From Verrucomicrobiia bacterium (GTDB lineage Bacteria > Verrucomicrobiota > Verrucomicrobiia > Limisphaerales > Palsa-1400), in NCBI GenBank assembly GCA_025934545.1, contig JAICXV010000066.1, positions 1 through 8,304 on the forward strand: 8,304 bases of DNA, written 5' to 3'. Of this stretch, positions 1 to 6,290 are shown piece after piece (within the stretch, counting starts at the first letter, position 1; each line of letters begins with the position of its first letter). The notes beneath the pieces were generated by a model that saw only the letters and a program-made list of their open reading frames with translations, ran no database searches and had not been told where the DNA came from. Both the position numbers and the translations under genes were made by a program.

Positions 1-1427
1 GCGCAGTGCACGTGGTCGGTTACGCTCAACCGACTGATCCACCAGACGAAGAGAAGAAAGGATATACCTATTACGTGCGGGATTTTGAAGGAAGAATCGG
101 TATCGAACACGCCTACGATACTATTTTGCGAGGCGAGCCCGGGACAAAATGGATCGTCATCAACAGCATGCGCTATCGCCAACGCGAAGCGCACACCGAT
201 GCAAGCGAGCCGGGCCAAAACGTTTACCTGAGTATCGACTCGCGTCTGCAACGAGACGTGGAATCAGCAATTGGTGCGTTTCACGGTGCTGCGATTGTTA
301 TGGATGTAAACAACGGCGAAGTTCTGGCAATGGCCTCAGCGCCGGCGTTTGATCCGAATGTTTTCGTCCAGGGCGTTTCCAAAGCAGAGTGGGAACAGCT
401 TGACGACAAGATCCGCATGCCGATGTTTAATCGCGCGACGGCTGGCGCTTACAATCCCGGTTCCACTTTCAAAATCGTTACTGCCCTGGCATGTCTCGAA
501 TCGGGTCTCGATCCTAACGAGATCATCAATTCGCCCGGGTACTATCAGGACAGGAACGGCCATCGCATCAAAGATACCGTTTCCGGAGATTTTGATTTAA
601 AGCGCGCATTTTACCGATCCAGCAACGCGTATTTCATTACCAACGGCATTCGATTCGCTGGCGTTCGCAAATTATTGGAAGTCGCAAAACGATTTCATCT
701 TGGCGAGAAGACCGGGATAGAAACACCAGAAGTCAGAGGCGATGTCCCGACTCCTGAAGAAGGCGCAAAACTTCCCGAAGGTCACTTTGCGAACTATTGC
801 ATTGGCCAGGAAGTCACGGTAACGCCAATTCAAATGGCATGTTTCGTTAGCTGCATCGCCAATGGCGGCAAAATTTTTTCGCCCCGCCTTATGCTTGACC
901 ATCGTGCGCCCGACGAACCGTTTGAATTGGCATCGCATCGAGAAGGAACGGTTCGCGATGTCGTGAAGATAAAACCGCAACATCTCGAGTTGTTGCGCGA
1001 AGCCATGCGCCTCGACACACAAAACCCTGAAGCCAGTGCTTACGACGCGTTTCACAACGCTCGCCATGAACCTTTAAGCTTTCAAGTCGCAGGGAAAACA
1101 GGCACTGCTGAAATCAAACGCCCTGGAGTCAAAGACAAAACTACGTGGTTTGTGTCCTACGCGCCGGCTGACAGCCCGAAATGGGCAGTCGTTGTCGTCG
1201 TTGAAAGCGGTATTTCCGGGGGCAAAACTTGCGCATTTGTCGCGCGAGATATTTACGCAGCATTGCAGAAACTGGATGTGCAACAGCAGCAACCGCGAAC
1301 GGTAGCGCAGACTGGTAGTCTGCTGTATCGCCGATTGACAATCGGCGACGCGCCGGTTGCTGCTGAGACCCGCCGATTAGCAATCGGCGATACAGCCGAC
1401 TATCAGTCGGCGTTACAAAAGAATTAA
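1..1427 (+). CDS. mrdA: Penicillin-binding protein 2 (class B PBP, elongasome transpeptidase), 5' truncated
   Basis: This is the D,D-transpeptidase that crosslinks newly made lateral-wall peptidoglycan together with RodA; it is an inner-membrane protein with a periplasmic catalytic domain. The gene enters from the left edge, with whole codons from base 3, so the membrane anchor and most of the N-terminal dimerisation domain are missing. A GTG at base 6 is an internal valine, not the start. Counting that codon as residue 1, all three penicilloyl-transferase motifs are present: SxxK at 153-156 (STFK, catalytic Ser153 and Lys156), SxN at 205-207 (SSN) and KTG at 364-366 (GKTGTAE context). The fold normally ends near residue 425 (ARDIYAALQKLD). 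The last ~40 residues come from a palindromic DNA element (1302-1416) and look like an added tail of no known function. The stop codon directly abuts the rodA start. FtsI/PBP3 is the alternative, but the RodA partner next door favours PBP2. Confidence 0.95.
   Translation, partial: AVHVVGYAQPTDPPDEEKKGYTYYVRDFEGRIGIEHAYDTILRGEPGTKWIVINSMRYRQREAHTDASEPGQNVYLSIDSRLQRDVESAIGAFHGAAIVMDVNNGEVLAMASAPAFDPNVFVQGVSKAEWEQLDDKIRMPMFNRATAGAYNPGSTFKIVTALACLESGLDPNEIINSPGYYQDRNGHRIKDTVSGDFDLKRAFYRSSNAYFITNGIRFAGVRKLLEVAKRFHLGEKTGIETPEVRGDVPTPEEGAKLPEGHFANYCIGQEVTVTPIQMACFVSCIANGGKIFSPRLMLDHRAPDEPFELASHREGTVRDVVKIKPQHLELLREAMRLDTQNPEASAYDAFHNARHEPLSFQVAGKTGTAEIKRPGVKDKTTWFVSYAPADSPKWAVVVVVESGISGGKTCAFVARDIYAALQKLDVQQQQPRTVAQTGSLLYRRLTIGDAPVAAETRRLAIGDTADYQSALQKN
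1302..1416. repeat. 115-bp palindromic element inserted in frame in the PBP2 3' end
   Basis: Two 46-nt arms (1302-1347 and 1371-1416) are inverted repeats of each other and match at 40 of 46 positions; the spacer is 23 nt. Each arm holds smaller hairpins. In the left arm, gcagact/agtctgc (1307-1313 with 1317-1323) and cgccgatt/aatcggcg (1329-1336 with 1340-1347). In the right arm, cgccgatt/aatcggcg (1371-1378 with 1382-1389) and ccgac/gtcgg (1396-1400 with 1406-1410). The + strand is open through the element in the PBP2 frame and gives two RRLxIGD peptides, the second continuing as TADYQSAL. The opposite strand can encode nearly the same peptide because the element is palindromic. I associate similar RRLAIGDTADYQSAL-type peptides with repeats in verrucomicrobial genomes, but that is recollection and unchecked. 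No transposase is present, so any mobility would be non-autonomous. Confidence 0.9.
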
Positions 1428-2633
1428 ATGTACGAAGCTGAACTAAACGAACATCGCAAGAGCCAGCTCGATTGGCCTTTGTTGGTCGCTACCGTTGGCC
1501 TGTTGGTCATCGGGACCGCGTTCGTTTTCTCGGCCACAAACATTCGCGAATCGGAATGGAATGCGGCCTGGTATCAACAGAGTTGGCTGCGGCAAGTTTT
1601 CTGGGGTGTCGTCGGAGTCACGGCCGCAGGAGTGATTTGCCTGGTCGATTACATCGTGCTCGCTAGATGGTCGATGGTTCTCTACTGGCTCATCGTTATT
1701 TCCCTCGCCGTCGTCTTCCTCTTCCCCCCAGTCAACGGCGCTCGTCGCTGGATGAACCTCGGCGGATTCACACTCCAGCCCTCGGAATTTGCCAAAATCG
1801 CGGTTATCTTGGTGCAGGCGAATTACCTCAGCCGTCCCATGGAGGAATTGCGCATGGGTGAAGTTTTTTGGAAATCAGTAGGGTTATCGGCATTGCCGTT
1901 CATCATGATTCTGGGCGAACCGGATCTCGGTTCTTCGCTCGTGCTGATTCCTGTGACTTTGGGAATGATGTTTGTGGCCGGAGTGCCCAAACGATATCTA
2001 GGCAAGGTGTTCGGAGGGATTGGGTTGGTTGCGGTCCTGTGTGTAGCGGCAGTTTTCTTCTCGCCGCCTTCCATCAAAACGAAACTCGCAAACTCGTATC
2101 AAGGCCAACGATTGTTGACCTATTTCGGACGCGATTTCGCGCCGCGCAACGCCACACCTGAAGAGCGCCAACAATGGAAAAAACTGCAGAGCGATAAAGC
2201 CCTTAACGTTCAGCAGTCACTGATCTCCGTCGGTTCTGGAGGTCTGTGGGGCAAGGGCTGGCGTCAAGGAACGCAATACGCCCTGGGGTTCTTACCGCGA
2301 CTGGGAGCACATAACGATTTCATCTTCTCCGTCATTGGCGAAGAAGAAGGATTTGTCGGGAGCCTGATGGTTCTCGGCCTTTATACAGTGCTCCTTTTCA
2401 GCGGCATTAAAACGGCCAGCCAGTCGCGCGATCGACTCGGCAAATTAATGGCCATCGGCGTGGTGATGCTTTTTTTCACCCACGTCTTCATCAACATCGG
2501 AATGAACATTCGGCTTATGCCCGTGACGGGAATCCCACTGCCGCTGCTTAGTTATGGCGGCTCCTCCGTGGTTTGCTCGCTAATCGCCATTGGCATTTTG
2601 CTGAACATCCATATTCATCGGAGAGCATACTAA
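1428..2633 (+). CDS. rodA: RodA, SEDS-family peptidoglycan glycosyltransferase
   Basis: RodA polymerises lipid II into glycan strands in the elongasome, paired with PBP2. At 401 residues and about ten hydrophobic segments it fits the SEDS family. Conserved blocks are visible in order: RRWMNLGGFTLQPSEFAKIA (106-125), the GEPDLGSS block (163-170), SVGSGGLWGKGW (267-278), AHNDFIFSVIGEE (294-306, with Asp297 at the position of the essential SEDS aspartate) and the C-terminal block MPVTGIPLPLLSYGGSS (364-380). The loop before the SVGSGG block (about 231-262) carries a charged stretch of some 20 residues that I do not expect in E. coli-type RodA. The ATG directly follows the PBP2 TAA (taaatg) with no clear Shine-Dalgarno sequence, so translation probably depends on coupling to PBP2. 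FtsW is the paralogous alternative; pairing with PBP2 rather than PBP3 favours RodA. Confidence 0.94.
   Translation: MYEAELNEHRKSQLDWPLLVATVGLLVIGTAFVFSATNIRESEWNAAWYQQSWLRQVFWGVVGVTAAGVICLVDYIVLARWSMVLYWLIVISLAVVFLFPPVNGARRWMNLGGFTLQPSEFAKIAVILVQANYLSRPMEELRMGEVFWKSVGLSALPFIMILGEPDLGSSLVLIPVTLGMMFVAGVPKRYLGKVFGGIGLVAVLCVAAVFFSPPSIKTKLANSYQGQRLLTYFGRDFAPRNATPEERQQWKKLQSDKALNVQQSLISVGSGGLWGKGWRQGTQYALGFLPRLGAHNDFIFSVIGEEEGFVGSLMVLGLYTVLLFSGIKTASQSRDRLGKLMAIGVVMLFFTHVFINIGMNIRLMPVTGIPLPLLSYGGSSVVCSLIAIGILLNIHIHRRAY
2620..2625 (+). promoter_or_regulatory. Ribosome binding site that sets the RNase E/G start
   Basis: The purine run GGAGAG lies inside the last codons of rodA, 10 nt before the ATG at 2636. 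This spacing selects 2636 over the in-frame upstream ATG at 2573, which would overlap the conserved RodA C-terminus by 61 bp. Confidence 0.65.
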
Positions 2634-2635
2634 TT

Positions 2636-4666
2636 ATGAGTGACAGAAACTTTTCACGACGCCGCGGCCGCGGTGGAATGCGTTTTCGCCCACGGGGCGG
2701 CTTCCATCAGCAGCAACAACAGCAGCCTGACCGCGGCGCATCGGAAGCCCGCGCGGAAGTGACTGGCCAAAAGGCGCCCGAGTCGCTGTTTGACCGCCGG
2801 CGCCACGAGCAGGAGATCGAACGCGCGCAAAATATTGCCGCCGGTCTTCCTCCAGACGCCAAACCTGAAGGAGCGGAAGACTCGCAAGAACAACAACAGC
2901 ACCAGGGGCAGGGCCAGCAGCGCCACCAGCATGGTCGCCGTCGCCAATATCGCGAGCCGCACCTCGACACGCCGGCTGAAGTCAAAGAAGACGAATATCA
3001 GCCCGTCGAACTTAAAGACAAGCCGCCCACCGGCATTGTTGAAAGTATCAAACATGCCGCCAACAAAGTCATCAAGCACGTCCATCGTTTGATTCGCAAA
3101 CGTGTTCCTTCCGAAAAGGAAGTGATCATCAACGCCGAATCACTCGAGACGCGCGTGGCCGTCATCGAAAAAGGCGTGCTCGAAGAATTCACCATCGAAC
3201 GCACCGGCGAAGAACGCCTTGTTGGGAGCATCTTCAAAGGTAAGGTGCGCAACCTCGAAGACGGCCTCAAAGCCGCCTTCGTCGACATCGGTTTCGAAAA
3301 GAATGCGTTCCTGCACTATTGGGACATCGTTCCAACGAGCTTCGACAGCGGCGTTGAAGTCGTCGAACGTGAAGGCCAGAAACGGCGCAACGATCGTCCG
3401 CGCATCACCCAGCGCGACATTCCGCGCCTATATCCGCCCGGCAGCGACATCATCGTGCAAGTGACCAAAGGCCCCATCGGCACCAAAGGCCCGCGCGTCA
3501 CAACTAATATTGTGATCCCTGGCCGTTTCCTAGTTCTGTTGCCGAATTCCGATCAAAGCGGTATCTCGCGCAAGATCGAGAACCAGGAAGAACGTCAGCG
3601 TCTCAAAAAGATTTTGCGCGAATTCAACCTGCCTGAAGGCATGGGCGTCATCATGCGCACCGCCGGCGAAGGCCAGAAAAAGGCGTTCTTTATCCGCGAC
3701 CTCGCCATGCTCATCGAGCAATGGAACGAGATCCAGGCGAACATCAAAAAGCAACCGTCAGCCACTTGTGTATTCCAGGAACCTGATTTGATCGAACGTG
3801 CCGTCCGCGACTTTCTCACTGAAGACGTCGAACGCATCGTCGTCGACAGCTCGCAAGCGCACCAGCGCATGCGCGAGATCATCAGCAAATTCTCGCCGCG
3901 CTCGGCCGACAAAGTGAAGCTTTACGCCGATCACCAGCCGGTGTTCGACCGCTTCAACATCACGAAGCAACTCGAAGCGGCGTTTTCGCGTCAGGTCCAT
4001 TTGAAGAGCGGCGGTTACATCGTCATCGACGAAACCGAAGCCCTCGTCGCCATCGACGTCAACACCGGTCGCCACAAAGGCAGCAAAGACCAGGAATCAA
4101 CGATTCTGAAGGTGAACGTCGAAGCCGCCGAAGAAATCTGCCGCCAATTGCGCTTGCGCAACATGGGCGGTTTGATTGTGCTCGACTTCATCGACATGAA
4201 GCAACGTCGCGACCAACAACAGGTCTATCAACGCATCAAAGAAGGCCTGCGCCGCGACAAAGCCAAAACGCACGTTTTGCCGATTTCGCAATTGGGCCTG
4301 ATGGAAATGACGCGGCAACGCCACAGCGAATCCGTCCGCAGCGCCGTCTACGACGACTGCCCGTATTGCAAAGGCCGCGGCAAAGTGAAGAGCACTGAAA
4401 CGATGAGCGTGGAAATCCAGCGCAAGCTGAACGAAATCCTCAAGAAACGTTCTCGCGACGAATCGGACTTCCAACTGCGTATCGCCGTTCATCCGACGGT
4501 CCTGGAACGTCTGCGCACCGAAGACGAAAAACTCATCATCGAGATGGAAAAACGTTACTTCGGAAAATTGTCATTCCGGCCCGAGCCGACATTCCACGCC
4601 GAACAATTCAAAATTGTGAACGTGGCCACCAACGAAGAACTCGTCAGCGTCGGCGATACCAAATAA
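2636..4666 (+). CDS. rng: Ribonuclease E/G family endoribonuclease with RG/Q-rich N-terminal extension
   Basis: A cytoplasmic single-strand-specific endoribonuclease for rRNA maturation and mRNA decay. From ATG 2636 it has 676 residues. Residues 1 to about 160 look disordered: RG-rich (8-22), six glutamines (25-30), a second Q/H/R-rich stretch (84-106), then a basic helix (about 137-157). The catalytic core starts near 162. An S1-like domain follows from about 195 (GSIFKGKVRNLEDGLKAAFVDIG). The two metal-binding aspartates are Asp474 (AIDVNTGR) and Asp517 (LIVLDFIDM); their 43-residue spacing equals that of E. coli RNase E D303/D346. The Zn-link cysteines are Cys575 and Cys578 (CPYCKGRG), again at E. 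coli spacing. E. coli RNase G (489 residues) lacks the extension, and RNase E has its disordered region at the C-terminus, so the architecture is reversed here. The start lies 2 nt after rodA, so it is probably coupled. RNase G or E cannot be decided from sequence alone. Confidence 0.95.
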   Translation: MSDRNFSRRRGRGGMRFRPRGGFHQQQQQQPDRGASEARAEVTGQKAPESLFDRRRHEQEIERAQNIAAGLPPDAKPEGAEDSQEQQQHQGQGQQRHQHGRRRQYREPHLDTPAEVKEDEYQPVELKDKPPTGIVESIKHAANKVIKHVHRLIRKRVPSEKEVIINAESLETRVAVIEKGVLEEFTIERTGEERLVGSIFKGKVRNLEDGLKAAFVDIGFEKNAFLHYWDIVPTSFDSGVEVVEREGQKRRNDRPRITQRDIPRLYPPGSDIIVQVTKGPIGTKGPRVTTNIVIPGRFLVLLPNSDQSGISRKIENQEERQRLKKILREFNLPEGMGVIMRTAGEGQKKAFFIRDLAMLIEQWNEIQANIKKQPSATCVFQEPDLIERAVRDFLTEDVERIVVDSSQAHQRMREIISKFSPRSADKVKLYADHQPVFDRFNITKQLEAAFSRQVHLKSGGYIVIDETEALVAIDVNTGRHKGSKDQESTILKVNVEAAEEICRQLRLRNMGGLIVLDFIDMKQRRDQQQVYQRIKEGLRRDKAKTHVLPISQLGLMEMTRQRHSESVRSAVYDDCPYCKGRGKVKSTETMSVEIQRKLNEILKKRSRDESDFQLRIAVHPTVLERLRTEDEKLIIEMEKRYFGKLSFRPEPTFHAEQFKIVNVATNEELVSVGDTK

Positions 4667-4704
4667 AAAGGTAGGGCGAAGCTCCTGCTGAGCGTTTAAC
4701 AACG

Positions 4705-4734
4705 GCAGCCCCGGGTGACCGGGGCTGCTTTTTT
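4705..4734 (+). terminator. Intrinsic (rho-independent) terminator of the mrdA-rodA-rng unit
   Basis: A perfect 10-bp GC-rich stem (gcagccccgg, 4705-4714, with ccggggctgc, 4719-4728) closes a four-base GTGA loop of GNRA type. Six T residues follow (4729-4734). It lies 39 nt after the RNase stop and separates this unit from the toxin-antitoxin pair. The stretch between (about 4670-4693) has a small gctc/gagc hairpin and resembles a fragment of a dispersed GC-rich repeat. Confidence 0.93.
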
Positions 4735-4797
4735 ATTGGAGCGCGACTGTGGGGCGGGGACAGCGCACCTGTTAGGAGAACGAGACAGACGTTCGAC

Positions 4798-4825
4798 TTG
4801 AACCAAAAGGTGACTGTTGTAATCT
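4798..4825 (+). promoter_or_regulatory. Candidate sigma70-type promoter of the toxin-antitoxin pair, possibly leaderless
   Basis: TTGAAC (4798-4803, five of six consensus bases of the -35 box) lies 16 nt before TAATCT (4820-4825), which is a weak -10 match. Transcription would begin about 7 nt further on, at or next to the ATG at 4832. No Shine-Dalgarno sequence precedes that ATG, which fits a leaderless message. The strong terminator just upstream implies that a promoter is needed here. The -10 box is poor, so the call is tentative. Confidence 0.4.
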
Positions 4826-4831
4826 ACACCT

Positions 4832-5065
4832 ATGCCAATCACGCTCGACGAAATCGTTGAAGAAACCCGGCAGATGCCGCCAGATGTGGTGGCTGAGCTT
4901 GTGGATCGCATCATGGTGGCGCGGCACGGCGGGATTGGGTCTGGCATCGAAGCAGCGTGGCAAACAGAAATCCATCGGCGAATTGCGGAAATCGACAGTG
5001 GCAAAGTTAAAGGCGTTCCGGTTGGAGAGTCACTGGCCCGCGCGCGCAAGATACTTGGCGAGTGA
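4832..5065 (+). CDS. Antitoxin, putative addiction-module component (PF09720 type)
   Basis: A 77-residue acidic/helical protein that should bind and neutralise the toxin encoded next to it. The family pattern is clear: an N-terminal helix with the (M/L)PPDVVAELVDRI signature (15-27), then AAWQTEIHRRIAEIDSGKVKGVP (about 41-63) and a C-terminal ARARKIL helix. These features and the length match the Unstab_antitox/addiction-module component family. The reading frame closes with a 4-nt GTGA overlap into the toxin, the usual layout for tightly coupled pairs. The start is the only ATG that keeps the N-terminal helix. No separate DNA-binding fold is evident, so autoregulation cannot be claimed. Confidence in the family is high; the biological target is unknown. 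Confidence 0.88.
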   Translation: MPITLDEIVEETRQMPPDVVAELVDRIMVARHGGIGSGIEAAWQTEIHRRIAEIDSGKVKGVPVGESLARARKILGE

Positions 5066-5352
5066 AAGGCTTGCTCCATCCGGAAGCGGACGAGGAATTC
5101 GCGCAAGCCATTCAATATTATCAGGCGATCAGCCCTGAGTTGGGAGTTCGTTTCTACCGCGAGATCGAACGGCTTATGATGGACGTTTGCGAGCACCCCG
5201 ATCGGTATCACCAATTCAGCCCACCCGCACGACGCCATTTCAGTTTTGAATTTCCATATTCTTTGATTTACGTGATCAGGCCGAATCACGTTTGGATCGT
5301 CGCGGTCATGCATATGAAACGCGAACCTGGATATTGGCGTAAACGGCTTTGA
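5062..5352 (+). CDS. ParE/RelE-superfamily toxin
   Basis: A 96-residue basic protein of the ParE/RelE fold (PF05016). Family landmarks are LHPEADEEFAQAIQYYQAIS (5-24), GVRFYREIERLMMDV (28-42), the HPDRYHQF segment (46-53), then the strand pair RRHFSFEFPYSLIYVI (57-72) and VWIVAVMHMKREPGYWRKR (77-95) with its basic end. ParE members poison gyrase and RelE members cut mRNA on the ribosome. The typical RelE catalytic set cannot be assigned, and the HxKREPGYW ending is common in ParE-like annotations, but the target is inferred. The start is GTG at 5062, overlapping the antitoxin stop, so synthesis should depend on antitoxin translation. The reading frame is intact, so the pair may be functional. 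Confidence 0.88.
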   Translation: MKGLLHPEADEEFAQAIQYYQAISPELGVRFYREIERLMMDVCEHPDRYHQFSPPARRHFSFEFPYSLIYVIRPNHVWIVAVMHMKREPGYWRKRL

Positions 5353-5449
5353 GTTCTTCGAACCGTTTACATTGCGTATAGCTGAAGCAAACAACCTTAT
5401 ATCGCACGAGAAGCCAGTGTTGGTAGCGGCGCAACGTGAGCAAAATCCT

Positions 5450-5512
5450 GAACCGTTCTCCGCCCAGTTACCACTAGGGCGTACAGTAGTTGTCCTGCGC
5501 ACAGAACGGTTC
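5450..5512. repeat. 10-bp perfect inverted repeat enclosing an inner stem (candidate structured RNA or operator)
   Basis: gaaccgttct (5450-5459) is the exact inverse of agaacggttc (5503-5512). Inside lies a second stem, cgccc/gggcg (5461-5465 with 5477-5481). A third, direct copy of the core gaaccgtt occurs at 5360-5367, just after the toxin stop codon. The region lies in the 267-nt gap between the toxin and the kinase gene (5353-5619), which holds no gene I can support. It could be a folded leader, a regulator site or a remnant of a small mobile element. There is no T-tract after it, so it is not an intrinsic terminator. Confidence 0.5.
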
Positions 5513-5521
5513 GCAGCCTGA

Positions 5522-5550
5522 TTGAGAAGGATTCCGAAGTGCGCTTTATT
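5522..5550 (+). promoter_or_regulatory. Weak candidate promoter for the kinase operon
   Basis: TTGAGA (5522-5527) is separated by 17 nt from TTTATT (5545-5550), which matches four of six -10 positions. It would give a leader of about 60 nt before ATG 5620. Such matches are common by chance, so this is a suggestion only. Confidence 0.25.
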
Positions 5551-5590
5551 AATCACGTTGTTAGCGTCTGATGTCGGCAGTTGCCGGCAA

Positions 5591-5597
5591 AAGGAGG
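5591..5597 (+). promoter_or_regulatory. Strong Shine-Dalgarno sequence with ambiguous target start
   Basis: AAGGAGG is the best ribosome binding site in the window. It lies 11 nt before an ATG at 5609 that opens an 11-codon frame ending at 5644, and 22 nt before the in-frame kinase ATG at 5620. The only other in-frame kinase start (TTG 5581) is upstream of it. Either the spacing to 5620 is unusually long or a short overlapping frame is translated first. Confidence 0.6.
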
Positions 5598-5619
5598 CGC
5601 GGATAACAATGGCGGCGCG

Positions 5620-6255
5620 ATGGAAGGCAAAAAAATCATTCTGAAAGAACCTGCACCAAAACTGGTTGCTATTGTTGGCGGCAGCGGTGCGGGCAAAACT
5701 TTCCTCGCCCACGCCCTCAAACGCCAATTTGGCAAAGACGCCGCCGTCCTCTCGCTCGATGATTTTTATCGTGATCGCTCCCACGTAGGCGAGGACCGAC
5801 GCAGCAAGATCAATTTTGATGATCCGCGTGCGATTGACTGGGATTGCCTGGAAACAACGTTAAAACAACTCATTGCGCGCAAACCGGCACAGGTGCCCTG
5901 TTACGATTTCAAAACGCATTGCCGCGGCACCGAGCAAAAGGTAATGGCCGCGAAACCCGTCATAATCGTCGATGGTCTGTGGCTGTTGCGCCGTCCGTCG
6001 ATTCGAAAATTATTTAACGTCAAAGTGTTTATTGAATGCGCGACGCCGTTGCGTTTCCAACGCCGCATGCGTCGCGATGTCGACGAGCGCGGCCGGACAG
6101 AAGATTCAGTTTGTGAGCAGTTCATTGAAACGGTCGCGCCGATGCACAAGAAATTTGTGCAACCGCAGGCAAAGTGGGCTGACGTGGTGCTTTCAGGAAC
6201 TTTCGGAGAACCCGAAGTAAAAGCTTTAGTAAAACGGATTGCAGAAAGTCAGTGA
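5620..6255 (+). CDS. Uridine kinase-like P-loop nucleoside kinase
   Basis: Probably phosphorylates uridine/cytidine (pyrimidine salvage) or a related small substrate in the cytoplasm. From ATG 5620 it has 211 residues, normal for uridine kinases. The Walker A motif GGSGAGKT is at 20-27. Family blocks follow: LSLDDFYRD (44-52), INFDDPRAIDWD (64-75), VPCYDFKTHCR (92-102), VIIVDGLWLL (114-123) and the lid with RRMRRDVDERGR (148-159), which holds the arginines that contact phosphate. TTG 5581 would add 13 Gly/Ala-rich residues; I prefer 5620 because those residues are unlike the family, although the Shine-Dalgarno spacing is imperfect. It lies 35 nt before the phosphoglycosyl transferase gene, so it may share its transcript. 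A phosphoribulokinase or pantothenate-kinase-like role is possible, but the NFDDP block fits uridine kinase best. Confidence 0.85.
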   Translation: MEGKKIILKEPAPKLVAIVGGSGAGKTFLAHALKRQFGKDAAVLSLDDFYRDRSHVGEDRRSKINFDDPRAIDWDCLETTLKQLIARKPAQVPCYDFKTHCRGTEQKVMAAKPVIIVDGLWLLRRPSIRKLFNVKVFIECATPLRFQRRMRRDVDERGRTEDSVCEQFIETVAPMHKKFVQPQAKWADVVLSGTFGEPEVKALVKRIAESQ

Positions 6256-6290
6256 TCAAGGAGCAATAGAAGGAATAAGGGCTGGGATTT

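Noticed and set aside
2573..2635. Upstream in-frame start for the RNase E/G gene
   Set aside because: It would overlap the conserved RodA C-terminus, and the ribosome binding site at 2620-2625 fits ATG 2636.
5341..5368. Possible terminator after the toxin (aaacgg/ccgttt)
   Set aside because: The stem is only 6 bp, AT-rich with a long loop, and no T-tract follows.
5353..5580. tRNA or other standard RNA gene in the gap
   Set aside because: GGTTCG and GTTCTTCG strings suggested a T-arm, but no acceptor stem or cloverleaf could be built around them.
4696..5784. Long (362-codon) open frame on the minus strand
   Set aside because: It runs antisense to the toxin-antitoxin pair and the kinase start, crosses the terminator hairpin, and shows no recognisable domain, while the sense genes have clear family motifs.
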